NCBI RefSeq assembly: GCF_004099695.1
Contig: NZ_SCHL01000006.1
Span: 62,001 to 126,000, forward strand
DNA from: Methanosarcina sp. MSH10X1
GTDB taxonomy: Archaea > Halobacteriota > Methanosarcinia > Methanosarcinales > Methanosarcinaceae
Direction: 5' to 3'
DNA length: 64,000 bases
The notes under the pieces were generated by a model. The model made no database searches and had not been told where the DNA came from. It saw only the letters and a list, made by a program, of their open reading frames with translations. Both the position numbers and the translations under genes were made by a program. Shown piece after piece: positions 16,173-26,108 of this stretch. The first letter of the stretch is position 1, and each line of letters starts with the position of its first letter.

Positions 16173-17933
16173 TTAAACAGCGGTCACAGTTATTTTATGA
16201 GTTCCCGGACTGACTGTATGGTACACATAATAAACGCCGTCTGCATTGATCACATTACACTTATCGGTTCCATCATACTGAGCCTTAAAACCTTTTTTGA
16301 TATTTGTCAGCTTAATTGTAAAGTTATTAATCGGTTTTGAGGTGGTAATGTCAATGGTAACCCCTTTTGGAGTGTTATATGCCTGTATTTTTGCGGATTT
16401 CAGGGAGTTATATTTTGCAATCTGGTCCAGCGTTGAGAATACGGTGTAGCCGGAGTTCTTACTTACATAATCCAGAGTTTTTGACATATTTGAGAACAGG
16501 TCCGGTTTTGTCATCATTCCCTGAATGTGACCGGCTATAATATAGTTCGCCGGGAAATTGATTCCTTTGAAATACTTCAGACCTGCGGTATTTTTCTTGT
16601 AGAATTCATTTGCATTGGGTGCGCAGATATCGAAATATCCGGGGACTTCCATCTCTATGGTATTTGTCTTTTTTCCGTACAGCAGCTTCTGCTTCGGGAA
16701 AAATACGTTATTTGACTGCGTATCTCCAAGGGCAGTCATGCTGGTGTAGTACCCGTAGCTGCTATCGATTGCGAATCCTGCATTCGATGCTGCCTGATAA
16801 GCGGGTATGGCTGCGGCTGTATTGGGGAAACGGATTGATGAAAAACCGTAGTTTGACACACCGGCAGCCTTGTTCATTATTGATTCGGCTCTGGTGATAT
16901 TCTTCTGGAACTGAGAGACTGTATAACCTGCCATCCAATCGGTGATTCTGTGGGGATGGATTGTGTGCGTATCCCCATACCTGGAAAAATGCTCAAGCCC
17001 GGATTTTGAGGTTTGTGCTTCCGATACGATGAAAAAAGTGTTCATGTCCTGCACGTTTGCAAGTTTCTTGCTTTTTTCCATGTCGAAGAAATTACGGGTT
17101 TTTGGGATTTCCTTATCGGCTCCCATAACATCGTCTATTGTCACAGTTATCTGCTTATCGCCTTTAGGATAAGTGATGCTTATACCATATGTGTTTTTGT
17201 CAAGCCCTAGAATCCAGCTTTTACTGTTCTGGAACAGGCGGGTTGCTGTATCTTTAGAGAAATAGTTGCACGAGCCGCCCGAAATGAACATATTCTCGTT
17301 CGAGTAGATGGCTTTAGCTCCTGTTTTAGTATTCTCGAACCTGATTAGCATATCCCCGTCTTTACGTACCGATGCCAGGACTCTGTATTTGAATCCTGAT
17401 ATATTGCCGCTGTCAGGATTGAATGCCCTTGTGTATGTGGATTTATTGGTTGTGCTCAGGGACCTGTATGATCCGGATAAACCAGTTGTTATCGGGTCGG
17501 TATTGTCTACAGTAAAATTGCTTTTACGGCTAATCCCTATTTCACCGGGCTTTCCCAATATACTGATTCTATTGTCCGAGATCGAACCGTCCGGTTTCAT
17601 CCTCGGATCGGCAAAAAACCAGACTTTTCCCCCACTGTTCAGGTACTTGTTTACAGCTTTAGCAGCTTTATCTGACATATGCTTATCCGGAACAAGAAGC
17701 AGTTCGTAGTTCTTTTTAGTGAGATTCGATGTGATAGTAGAGTCTGTAAGATAATCAGGATTGTACTCAAAAAACATTGCAGTACAGATCGGATCATGAG
17801 CCACGACATCAGTTGAAGGAAGATACACGGCTATCTTTTTTGTATTGTCCAGGCAATTTGAAGAGCCTGCTGCAGCTATCTGGCAGGCGAGAACAAGGCA
17901 TAATATTCCTGCAAGGATACAGCAGGTTTTCAT
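16173..17933 (-). CDS. Secreted polysaccharide-deacetylase-like protein
   Basis: 586 residues from the ATG at 17933, which gives a clean signal peptide (CCILAGILCLVLACQIAAAG). The frame extends 26 codons further up, but without a signal-like start. Seen: a Rossmann-like NYELLLVPDKHMSD and NSGGKVWFFADPR segment (about 75-115), then a NodB-like catalytic region with VTIDDVMGADKE, a DTHTIHPHRITDW stretch with paired His, and GFSSIRFPN, and a C-terminal beta domain (about 500-586). NodB enzymes remove acetyl or related groups from surface sugars. Likely acts on the cell surface. Neighbours are also surface proteins but not co-oriented as a clear operon. Confidence 0.75.
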   Translation of the reverse strand: MKTCCILAGILCLVLACQIAAAGSSNCLDNTKKIAVYLPSTDVVAHDPICTAMFFEYNPDYLTDSTITSNLTKKNYELLLVPDKHMSDKAAKAVNKYLNSGGKVWFFADPRMKPDGSISDNRISILGKPGEIGISRKSNFTVDNTDPITTGLSGSYRSLSTTNKSTYTRAFNPDSGNISGFKYRVLASVRKDGDMLIRFENTKTGAKAIYSNENMFISGGSCNYFSKDTATRLFQNSKSWILGLDKNTYGISITYPKGDKQITVTIDDVMGADKEIPKTRNFFDMEKSKKLANVQDMNTFFIVSEAQTSKSGLEHFSRYGDTHTIHPHRITDWMAGYTVSQFQKNITRAESIMNKAAGVSNYGFSSIRFPNTAAAIPAYQAASNAGFAIDSSYGYYTSMTALGDTQSNNVFFPKQKLLYGKKTNTIEMEVPGYFDICAPNANEFYKKNTAGLKYFKGINFPANYIIAGHIQGMMTKPDLFSNMSKTLDYVSKNSGYTVFSTLDQIAKYNSLKSAKIQAYNTPKGVTIDITTSKPINNFTIKLTNIKKGFKAQYDGTDKCNVINADGVYYVYHTVSPGTHKITVTAV

Positions 17934-18447
17934 TAAATTAAGTCTTATTTTCCTTTCTAAGAAGTTCACCAGGATCAGTCCGGATAATGTGTCTAAATTA
18001 TATGCATACATGTCTAAATCTTGGCTTTTACTAAACGATGTCCAGGCTTATGAGACAGAGAAAATAAAATTAGCCGAATGAGATATGTGACAATAACTAA
18101 ATAAATTTTTCTTTACTGTTGGGACTAAAGGCTAAATAAGTAAAGAATTGTCTTTTGGGGATATTGAAAATCTTGTAAACACATTAAAAGAAGTCCAAAA
18201 TCCTGCATTGCTTAAGAAAACAGAAAGGGAAGTACTGAGTTTGAAAATACTTAAGATCACTTCAATGTTCAGTGTGAAATGTAAATTTCGCATTTATCAG
18301 TTTATGTGATAGCCATATGGCCAGTGAAGAAAACCAGTACCAATAACCTGTCTGTCCAGTGGTATATTATAAGCTCTCTGCCCGCGAAATATATTATAAA
18401 AATATTAGGTGGATTAACCACCTATTCACAACAGACTTAATTAGTTA
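17934..18447. other. Intergenic between two surface-protein genes
   Basis: 514 bp. It holds the promoter of the deacetylase-like gene on the minus strand, an orphan coding fragment at 18139-18309 on the plus strand, and the 3' end of the large protease gene. No other structure seen. Confidence 0.4.
18139..18309 (+). pseudogene. Possible gene fragment
   Basis: A 56-codon frame without a good start, beginning shortly after a TAA. Its middle reads like a soluble helical protein (SFGDIENLVNTLKEVQNPAL, then LKKTEREVL). No family recognised and no ribosome site. It may be a remnant of a deleted gene, or chance. Confidence 0.3.
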
Positions 18448-21400
18448 TTACTTTTTTCTTTGGTATAGAGATACTGCAAATAAGCTGACAACTCCACAAA
18501 CCGCTTCAAATCCGGGTATGCTTGTACTCTTTCCCGTCTCAGATTTCTGTCCATCCTTACTTCCGGCGGCAATACTCTCTTGGCCAGCATCCTGGACACC
18601 GGTTGCAGGTTCAGTTTCGTTTCCGGTTTCTTTCACTACGGCCCTCCCTGTTATTGCAAAGGATGAGAACATCGGAGTTTCTGCCGTGAAGTACAGGTAT
18701 TTGCTATCTTCTTTCAACAGTTTTGCGGGCAGATATGACCATGTTTTGTCTCTGTAACTGTCGAGAGTGATCGAATTCCGGTCAATCTTCTTATCCTGCA
18801 GCCAGGACTTCTCAACCTTGAAACACACTACAGGGTTTTCGATGTTCTTTGAAGTTGCAACTCCTCCACTTCCGACCCAGACATTAAAGGAATTATAAAC
18901 TTCACCTTCGGGAAGCCCGGAAACCAGAGCTGATTTCCCTTTGAGCTGTTCAGCAATGGTTGTCGTCTTGCCAAGAGTTTTCTTTGCATCAAAGCTCACA
19001 TACACGACGCAGGTGGCGTTTCTTGCAAAACTAAACTTTACAGGTTTCCCGTTTATAATAGACGCTTGCGAAATTTCCTTAACCTGAACATTTCTTGCTG
19101 GCTCGGGAGAACCGCCGCCACCGCCACCACCGCGGCTTCCGCCGCTTTTGTAGCTGCCCCCACTGTTTACACCTGTGCTTCCACCTGTGCTTCCACCGTC
19201 TGAATTGCTGTGTTGCATGACAGCTATTGTAGCAAGCTTTGAGGCAGTTCCTTTTTCATTGTTTACTGTCAGGTTAACGGAATAGGTACCTGGTACAGAG
19301 TAAATGTGCACTGGATTCTGCTCGGCTGAAACAGCTCCGTCTCCAAAGATCCAGCTCCATTCTATTGCATTTTTCGAGAGGTCTGTAAACCGGACAGAAA
19401 GCGGAGCATAGCCCTCGCTCACACTGCTGTTGAAATTTGCAAAAGGAAGTACTGGTTGTTTTATAAACTGCCCGAAGGCAACAGGAAATTCTCCCACACT
19501 GATCGTGGTTTTAACCCTGTTTGTAGCAGTGTCAATTACAGAAACAGTGTTGCTGCCACTATTCGTCACATATGCCTCATTTTCACCGGGGTTGAACGAA
19601 ACGCCGATAGGATTAATTCCTACAGGTACAGTGGCTATAAGAATATTTGTAACCGTGTCAATTACAGAGATGGTATTGCTGTCGTAATTCACCACATATA
19701 CCTTTTTTCCATCCGGGCTGGCTGCAACCCCCTGAGGAGAACTTCCTGCAGGCACCGCGGCTATTATAGTGTTTTTAACCGTATCAATTACAGAGACAGT
19801 GTTGTCCAGACTGTTCGACACGTATATCTTTTTTCCATCCGGGGTGACTGCAATACCTGTAGAAGCGTTTCCTGCGGGCACTGAAGCTGTTACATTATTT
19901 GTGGCAGTATCAATTACAGAAACAACATTGTTTGTTGAGTTCTCAAAGTAAGCCGAACTCGCTAAGTATACCTTTGTTCCATCCGGTGTGACTGCAATTC
20001 CAGAAGGATAGATTCCTGCAGGTACCGTGGCTATAACTGAGTTTGTTGCAGTATCAATTACAGATGTGGTATTGTCCAGATTATTAGCCACATATACTTT
20101 TTTCCCATCCGGGGTTACTGCTACTCCCCAGGGCTCGCTTCCTACAGGTACCGTGGCTATAACTGAGTTTGTTGCAGTATCAATTACAGATACGATATTG
20201 CTGTCATTGTTCGCCACATATACCTTTTTACCATCCGAACTGACTCCAATTCCATAAGGACCAGTCCCCGCTTCCACCGTGGCAGTAACACTGTCTGCTG
20301 CCGTATCAATTACAGAGATAGTGTTGTTACCCATGTTTGCAACATATGCATAAGGAGGCTGTTTGAGAACAGTTATAGTAGCAGGTTTCGAATCCGTACC
20401 ATTATCATTGCTTGCTGTCAGGCTGACAGTATAAGGCCCTATTTTGGAATATATATGCACCGGATTCCTCTCGGTTGAAACAGTTCCATCTCCAAAGTCC
20501 CAGTGCCACGCGGTTACATTTCTTGAGCTGTCGTTGAACTGTACATTCAATGGGACATAACCTTCGCTTACATTGCTACTGAAGTTTGCAGCAGGAAACA
20601 GAATCGGATCGGTGAAGGCCTTGATGCACACATTTGTATTTCGGTCATATAACGCTATATCTTCCCACCGAATTCCATCAGGGCTTATGAAGCTCTCTCC
20701 TGCATTTGCTTTTGCCTTACTACTGTAGCCTGACATTGGATATTCATAGGCAACCGGGTAGTTGTATCCTGGAGTTGTAAGCTTCAGGGCTACCGAGAAC
20801 TTTTGATCTGCTTTGAGCTTAACCCCCGAATTAAGGGGAATCGTGTGATAGCCTGCAAATGGAATTGTACCGCTTTGGGAAAGAATATAAGCTGTTCTAT
20901 TTATGGGGCCGGACTCTGGATTAGTATATATATACATTTCATAGTTGCAGTTTAAGTCAGTTGTATAGAAACTTACGGCTTTGAGGACTTCATTGGATTT
21001 TGCAGTAAAGATGTTTGCACACCAGCAAGTGGGGTTACTATATCCAATACTGTTGACCCATCCGAGCGGGTCATACTGGTATATGGAATCATAATTATCA
21101 GGGATTTCAGCTGTGAACACGGCATTTCCATCGTATCCGAGTTTTGTGTCGTAGTAGGAAACATAGAAATACCCGTCCTCCCCCCAGGTCCCACCCCAGC
21201 TATTTTTTACAATAAATGCCCCGTTTCCCGAAGGAACGTTGGAAAACCGATTCTTATCAAACGAGTCATCCCAGCCCACAATGGCCACACCATGGTTAGG
21301 GTATAAGAAAGTACCGTTATAGTAATAGTAACGTTGATCAGGGGAATAATAGACGGTGCCCACGTACATTGTGGTAAACACCGCTCCGTAGGTCTGGACT

Positions 21401-22188
21401 GCATATTTTATGTTATCATTGTCCATTGAATTCTTCCTGCCTGGAATGATAAGTACATCCTGTACGTGTTTCTGTACATCCAGAACGGTGGGTGAATAGA
21501 CTGAGGAATAATTAGAAGGATCGTAAGGATCATCGGTTTCACTCACTGGTCCGCTCCAGCGAGCCAGATAAGCTGTTGACATGAGATTGTTTCCACCTTC
21601 ATCTGAAGTAAAGTCAAAACCTTCCGGATATGTAGAAGAAAGCAGGTTTTTCATATTATTCTCTGAAAAATCCCGATTTTCCCCCGGCATTAAACATGAT
21701 TCCATAGATGAATAAGTTGCAAATGCCCAGCAAGTTCCTTCAAAACCCTGATCTTTCACACTTGTTACCCTGTTTAGAGTTCGCAGGTCGTAATAAGCTG
21801 GAGCGGACACATATGCTGAGATATTGCTTCTTAGATGACTGAGGTCTACAGGTGATGGTATAAAACCGGTCTGGTACTCATTTTGGGAAGGTGTACCTTG
21901 AGTGTAATTTTTGTTGTTAAGATATTTGACAAATTCGGGGTTTTCAGGTGCATGTGCAAGCTTTGGGGAAGCATCAATCTGGCTTATGGCATTTCTCGGA
22001 ATTTCAGATGCTGTGTTTATTTCTGAAGATCTTGTATCTGCTATCGATATTGACGATCCTATAAACAAAAATAGAAATAGAAGTTCACTCAAGATTACTA
22101 ATTTTTTTCTAATATTTATATCGCCTTTTATACTGAGTTTTTTCTTCATTTTAATCTCATTTTTTGCTTTCTGGTAATATCTCTTCAA
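18448..22188 (-). CDS. Surface C1A cysteine protease with PKD, YVTN propeller and PGF-CTERM anchor
   Basis: 1246 residues. Order: signal segment (KKLVILSELLFLFLFIGSS), papain-like protease (about 120-350) with the catalytic Cys in FEGTCWAFATYSS, His in PNHGVAIVGWDDSF and Asn in VKNSWGGTWG, a beta domain, PKD domain 1 (WHWDFGDGTVSTERNP), a seven-blade-type YVTN propeller built of about 42-residue units (SVIDTATNSVIATVPVG), PKD domain 2 (WSWIFGDGAVSAEQNP), a Gly/Ser linker, a PGF-pre-PGF domain, and a C-terminal PGF motif, hydrophobic helix and RKK, the archaeosortase signal. The TTG start at 22188 is 8 bases after GGGAGGT, better than ATG 22149. Likely lipid-anchored outside the cell; substrate unknown. 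Confidence 0.9.
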   Translation of the reverse strand: MKRYYQKAKNEIKMKKKLSIKGDINIRKKLVILSELLFLFLFIGSSISIADTRSSEINTASEIPRNAISQIDASPKLAHAPENPEFVKYLNNKNYTQGTPSQNEYQTGFIPSPVDLSHLRSNISAYVSAPAYYDLRTLNRVTSVKDQGFEGTCWAFATYSSMESCLMPGENRDFSENNMKNLLSSTYPEGFDFTSDEGGNNLMSTAYLARWSGPVSETDDPYDPSNYSSVYSPTVLDVQKHVQDVLIIPGRKNSMDNDNIKYAVQTYGAVFTTMYVGTVYYSPDQRYYYYNGTFLYPNHGVAIVGWDDSFDKNRFSNVPSGNGAFIVKNSWGGTWGEDGYFYVSYYDTKLGYDGNAVFTAEIPDNYDSIYQYDPLGWVNSIGYSNPTCWCANIFTAKSNEVLKAVSFYTTDLNCNYEMYIYTNPESGPINRTAYILSQSGTIPFAGYHTIPLNSGVKLKADQKFSVALKLTTPGYNYPVAYEYPMSGYSSKAKANAGESFISPDGIRWEDIALYDRNTNVCIKAFTDPILFPAANFSSNVSEGYVPLNVQFNDSSRNVTAWHWDFGDGTVSTERNPVHIYSKIGPYTVSLTASNDNGTDSKPATITVLKQPPYAYVANMGNNTISVIDTAADSVTATVEAGTGPYGIGVSSDGKKVYVANNDSNIVSVIDTATNSVIATVPVGSEPWGVAVTPDGKKVYVANNLDNTTSVIDTATNSVIATVPAGIYPSGIAVTPDGTKVYLASSAYFENSTNNVVSVIDTATNNVTASVPAGNASTGIAVTPDGKKIYVSNSLDNTVSVIDTVKNTIIAAVPAGSSPQGVAASPDGKKVYVVNYDSNTISVIDTVTNILIATVPVGINPIGVSFNPGENEAYVTNSGSNTVSVIDTATNRVKTTISVGEFPVAFGQFIKQPVLPFANFNSSVSEGYAPLSVRFTDLSKNAIEWSWIFGDGAVSAEQNPVHIYSVPGTYSVNLTVNNEKGTASKLATIAVMQHSNSDGGSTGGSTGVNSGGSYKSGGSRGGGGGGGSPEPARNVQVKEISQASIINGKPVKFSFARNATCVVYVSFDAKKTLGKTTTIAEQLKGKSALVSGLPEGEVYNSFNVWVGSGGVATSKNIENPVVCFKVEKSWLQDKKIDRNSITLDSYRDKTWSYLPAKLLKEDSKYLYFTAETPMFSSFAITGRAVVKETGNETEPATGVQDAGQESIAAGSKDGQKSETGKSTSIPGFEAVCGVVSLFAVSLYQRKK

Positions 22189-22765
22189 CTTTATTTACCT
22201 CCCTTTCCATATTTGTAAATGAGATCATCCTGGAAGCGAAGATTTGCTTTTCGAATTTTACACTCCAAGCAATCTATCAAATTTCCGGATTATGAGAGCA
22301 ACTCTGGAAACTGTTAATTACTAAAAATAAGATGGCCATTGGGATTAGTTTTATAAACGTGCAACATTCCAGATAATTAAGTTTCTACAAATGTATCTTT
22401 GCCAAACTATAAGAGTATATTTAGAATGTTTTGCATAATAATTTGAGAAATAGCAGTTATAGAAAAATCTATAGCAATACTCATAGACACTATGCCCTTG
22501 AACAGGTAGAGTCCAGAAAATAACCCATTAGAATGTCACAGGATAAACTAAACTCAAACTATCCCCAGAATAATGGTGGAAGATACTGAGAGATATAAGG
22601 TTTCTTCACATGGACATAGAAAAGAAACGAAAATAGAAAAACAGTCAGATTAAAGACATATGAACTGAACCCTTTTATTATTCTATCAAGCGTGAATGGC
22701 ACATGAATCTTTGACAGCTTTCACAGTCACCTTTAAAGTATCCTGCTCCCTATTTTTTGAAACTA
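22189..22765. other. Intergenic, no gene seen
   Basis: 577 bp between the protease gene and the SPL-like gene. It holds the protease ribosome site (near 22200) and promoter and is otherwise AT-rich with only short frames. No strong hairpin or repeat was found by eye. Confidence 0.4.
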
Positions 22766-23794
22766 TCATGTGAAATATTCAATCCTGGCATCCGGAAATT
22801 TTTCCTCGATTAGCGAAGTTAGATATTCCCTTATTTCCACCGCGTCCTTCCTGGGATAGACATATTTGTACCTGCCGAATTTTCCCCATTTAAGGGTGCG
22901 TTTGTTTTCGTCCATGTCCAGGAGGGTATCAGGGAAACGCTCCATTATAACCTTTTTCGCGGCTGGGGTGAACCTGTGCTGGATGAGCTCGAATGTAACG
23001 GGTTCAGCCGATTTGACCGTATCAAGCCTGCGCCGGAGTTCGTCAAACAATTCAAGATATTCCTCTTTCCAGCGGTCGTAAACCATTATTGGAGCAACTA
23101 TAAAGCCGATAGGGTAACCGGCTGCAGCGAGCTTTGAAGCGGCTTCGATCCTTTCGTCGAAGCTGGCGGTGTTGTGTTCAAAGGTCTCTATGACATACCT
23201 GGAGTTGATGCTCACACGGAAGCGGGTCCTGCCGTTATGCTTCAAACCGAGCAGAGGTTCTATGTTGCTAAACTTTGTTACGACCCGCAGCCTGGCATTA
23301 TCCAGGGCTCCGAAAAACTCGATCGTCCGGGCAAGGCTGCCTGTGATATGTTCAATCGCCAGCGGGTCGCCTGCGCTCGCCACCTCAAAGATGGTCAGCC
23401 GGTCGGCGTTCCGGGCGATGTGCTTCTTTATGGAATCGAAGATCTCTTCCAGGTTTACATAGGTCCTGAGATAAGGCTTGCTGCTCTGCGTGGTATACAG
23501 GTAGCAGTATTCGCAGCTTGCAGGGCAGCCGGTGACCAGCGAAAACTCGAAATCGGCGGACGGTTTGCATACGTCAAATTTCAGGCTTCTCTTGACTGTA
23601 ACGACAAGGGTTTTCTTGCCGCCTGCATATTTCTGCCCATCGGTAGTCCCTGGAATAAAGGAAGATACCTTTTGAAGGGGTGCTATTATGATCTCAGTAG
23701 AGGTACCCTCAAAATAGTCATGGATTTTCTGTCCAAGGGGATAGTCCAGGGCTCTTGGCTCAAAAATCACCCTGTCGGGCGAAAACAGTTTCAT
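22766..23794 (-). CDS. Spore photoproduct lyase-like radical SAM protein
   Basis: 342 residues. The radical SAM motif C-x3-C-x2-C is in CPASCEYCYLYTTQ, followed by the FEVASAGDPLAIE and TKFSNIEPLL segments typical of the SPL/SplB family, and a C-terminal KWGKFGRYKYVYP block. Bacterial SPL repairs the thymine dimer of spores; non-sporulating archaea carry homologues of unknown role. I did not locate the additional Cys used by Bacillus SPL with certainty, so repair activity should not be assumed. ATG 23794 has GGAG 9 bases upstream; the frame runs to 23872 without a better start. Monocistronic. Confidence 0.82.
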   Translation of the reverse strand: MKLFSPDRVIFEPRALDYPLGQKIHDYFEGTSTEIIIAPLQKVSSFIPGTTDGQKYAGGKKTLVVTVKRSLKFDVCKPSADFEFSLVTGCPASCEYCYLYTTQSSKPYLRTYVNLEEIFDSIKKHIARNADRLTIFEVASAGDPLAIEHITGSLARTIEFFGALDNARLRVVTKFSNIEPLLGLKHNGRTRFRVSINSRYVIETFEHNTASFDERIEAASKLAAAGYPIGFIVAPIMVYDRWKEEYLELFDELRRRLDTVKSAEPVTFELIQHRFTPAAKKVIMERFPDTLLDMDENKRTLKWGKFGRYKYVYPRKDAVEIREYLTSLIEEKFPDARIEYFT

Positions 23795-24124
23795 GGTTAA
23801 CATCTCCTTCGCATAATATCCTGTATAGCGCCTCTTGAAAACCTGTTTCTTTATCGCGTTGTTATAGTGCAAACTTTATAGCCACCGGAGAAACACTGTA
23901 AAGTACCGGATTCATTCTGGAAATAATATTAACCGGGTATCATAGAGCTCCCAACTTTTACAACGTGCCATTATTGACTTTTCAAGAAGCTCTATTGACT
24001 TTTCGGAAAGCTCGAATCGATACAGTACACGCCTGTAATTATATATATCATCTAAATTTATAATAATCACGAGGTAACTCAAATACGCTTCCAGCAGGGA
24101 GATGGAAATGGGGGATGGAAACAG
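23795..24124 (+). other. Intergenic, divergent promoters
   Basis: 330 bp between divergent genes. It includes TTATATATC near 24037-24045 as a TATA box for the plus-strand gene and a short repeated TTGACTTTTC (about 23973 and 23995). Nothing else. Confidence 0.45.
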
Positions 24125-25348
24125 ATGAAAAATAAGGATAGTTTATACTTGACATTTTTAACTTCAGCAGTCCTGATTTGTTTTTTGATTCTCAGCTCAT
24201 CGGCTGCACTGGCATCTAACGGACAAAATACATCGGATAGCAACTCATTGAATAACAGTGAATTTCCGTATCCGCGTGGAACAGCTCCGGCATACGGGAT
24301 GATGGGATGGGAGACCGGCACTCAGTTTCTAACAGATAATGCTACACTTATTCACCTCGGATGGAGCACCTCCATAACTCCGCAGCAGTTTGTTGATAAC
24401 ATTAATAGAGGTAAACAACTGGGAATCTCGAAATATCTGGTAGCTACCGGCGGTCCCCAGATGGAGACGGAAAGCTTCTGGAGAGACGTCAGGGACCTGG
24501 GGGTTACTGATGATGAATTCTATGGGGTTTATTTCCCTGACGAGGAAGATAATCCTTCAACGCTTATCAGTATGTACACAGGTATGAAGAGATACTTCCC
24601 CAATGCTGTTGCTGGCGATTATTTAGGTGACATGCAGACCGGGCGTGATGATGAGGAATTTATTCCGGGACTGGATGTCTGTTATTTCACTACCTACACG
24701 AAATTTCATCCTGAACGCCCGCACGCCTGGGTATATGGGAATCTTATTGCCAATGCCCCTGACTGGAAAAACGCAGGAAAAACCGTATATGTAACAACCG
24801 AAGCCTTTGGTCAGGCTATTGAAGTGAATAATTTAGATCCGGACCTGGATACTGAGCAAAAAGTGGCTGATCGCCACGAAAGCCAGATTGTAATGGGAAT
24901 CTTAGGTGGAGCGCAGGGGGTTTTCTCATATGCCTACAAATACTCAGCCGATACTCCAAACTATGAAGGATGGGTTGACTTTAAGCCGAAATACGAACAG
25001 GTCTGGCCCTGGATTATGAACGACAACCGTACACTTCTGGCAACAAATGTGACAAGCGGCAGGACAAGTATAACTTCAGATCCGGGCGGCACAATAGATG
25101 CGGTTACTGCGTATATGTTTACTGATGCCGATGGTGGAAAACTAGTTGCATCATCCAGTATGCTCGATTTTACTGAAGCAAATGGTACGGAAAACGATGC
25201 AATAATCACCGGCGTACCAGATGGAACATATGAGGTCTTATGGGAGAACCGAACCGTGACCGTTACTGACGGAACCATTAATGATACCTGGGAACCGTAC
25301 GAGTATCATTTCTACCAGTTAAAGGAAAATGATACCTGTACCGGATAA
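24125..25348 (+). CDS. Secreted protein, glycoside-hydrolase-like barrel
   Basis: 407 residues with a signal peptide (LTFLTSAVLICFLILSSSAA, cleavage near LAS-N). The rest looks like an (alpha/beta)8 hydrolase-type barrel: LIHLGWSTSI, QLGISKYLVATGG, DEFYGVYFPDEEDNP (possible acidic pair), GLDVCYFTTYTKFHP, VYVTTEAFG and GILGGAQGVFSYAYKY, followed by a C-terminal beta-sandwich (about 320-400). No family name can be given with confidence and the catalytic residues are inferred. GGGGGATGG precedes the ATG. Likely acts on extracellular polysaccharide or surface glycan. Confidence 0.65.
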   Translation: MKNKDSLYLTFLTSAVLICFLILSSSAALASNGQNTSDSNSLNNSEFPYPRGTAPAYGMMGWETGTQFLTDNATLIHLGWSTSITPQQFVDNINRGKQLGISKYLVATGGPQMETESFWRDVRDLGVTDDEFYGVYFPDEEDNPSTLISMYTGMKRYFPNAVAGDYLGDMQTGRDDEEFIPGLDVCYFTTYTKFHPERPHAWVYGNLIANAPDWKNAGKTVYVTTEAFGQAIEVNNLDPDLDTEQKVADRHESQIVMGILGGAQGVFSYAYKYSADTPNYEGWVDFKPKYEQVWPWIMNDNRTLLATNVTSGRTSITSDPGGTIDAVTAYMFTDADGGKLVASSSMLDFTEANGTENDAIITGVPDGTYEVLWENRTVTVTDGTINDTWEPYEYHFYQLKENDTCTG

Positions 25349-25508
25349 GCCCATACGTTACCTCGTTTCCGGTTAAAGTTCTTTCACAGGGGTTGGCAGG
25401 TTACTATTCCTGCCAGACTCTCCTTTTCCGGCAAAGCGTTTGACAAATTCGAGACTTGCAGATATGGAAGAGATATCATAGGATAAACTGGATGGGGGCA
25501 GTGATATT

Positions 25509-26108
25509 ATGGACCTCAACGAAAAGATAGACATGATAGGGCGTTTATACCTTGGACTTGAACAAATCGAAGAATGTGCGGAATTCTCAGCTTTGATTCC
25601 TGAAGTTCGGACGAATTTCGTTTATGCCTCAAAAGACTCAGCTACTCCGGACGATGTGCTTGCAATCGACGGGAGGATTTCCGTAGTTGATGGATTTCCG
25701 GCAGCAATCGGAAAAATAAAATTCGGAGCTTCAGGCTATATGGCACACCTTCTTCTGGAAATCCGGAGAAAAGATCCTGAGATAAGGTCTATTATAGATT
25801 TTGCGAATAACCCGGAGATTGCCGAGTTCCTAAAAGCTTACTGCAAAAAGAAGGGATGGGATTTTTCAGTTGTCGACCGGAGCCGTGAACCTGAGAATCT
25901 GAAAGATGCGGAAGGAGAAGCCATCTCCTGGAAAGTCGAAGAAGCTATCCGGGCTGCAGGGGGAAAAATGCCAGGGGTCTTTTATGAAACCGGAGCTGTT
26001 GGGAAAGAGCCGGTGAGTATTCTTGTGGGGAAAGACCCGCTTGAAGTCGCGGAGCAGATGTGTGAACTTGCCAGAAGTTACCGTGAGTCAGGACAGAAGC
26101 CGAAATGA
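25509..26108 (+). CDS. ThiN-domain protein (thiamine-phosphate synthase family)
   Basis: 199 residues. A helical N-terminus of about 25 residues precedes a ThiN domain: IPEVRTNFVYASKDSATP, AIDGRISVVDGFPA, KIKFGASGYMAHLL, RSIIDFANNPEI, KKKGWDFSVVDRSREPE, ISWKVEEAI and EPVSILVGKDPLEVAEQ. In archaea ThiN is usually fused to ThiD or to an HTH (ThiR); here it stands alone. The family's FGASxHxAR-like motif, as I recall it, reads FGASGYMAH, so the usual His is displaced and the Arg is missing. It may be a second TMP synthase beside ThiE or a thiamine-phosphate sensor. GGGGG precedes the ATG. Not adjacent to other thi genes. Confidence 0.8.
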   Translation: MDLNEKIDMIGRLYLGLEQIEECAEFSALIPEVRTNFVYASKDSATPDDVLAIDGRISVVDGFPAAIGKIKFGASGYMAHLLLEIRRKDPEIRSIIDFANNPEIAEFLKAYCKKKGWDFSVVDRSREPENLKDAEGEAISWKVEEAIRAAGGKMPGVFYETGAVGKEPVSILVGKDPLEVAEQMCELARSYRESGQKPK

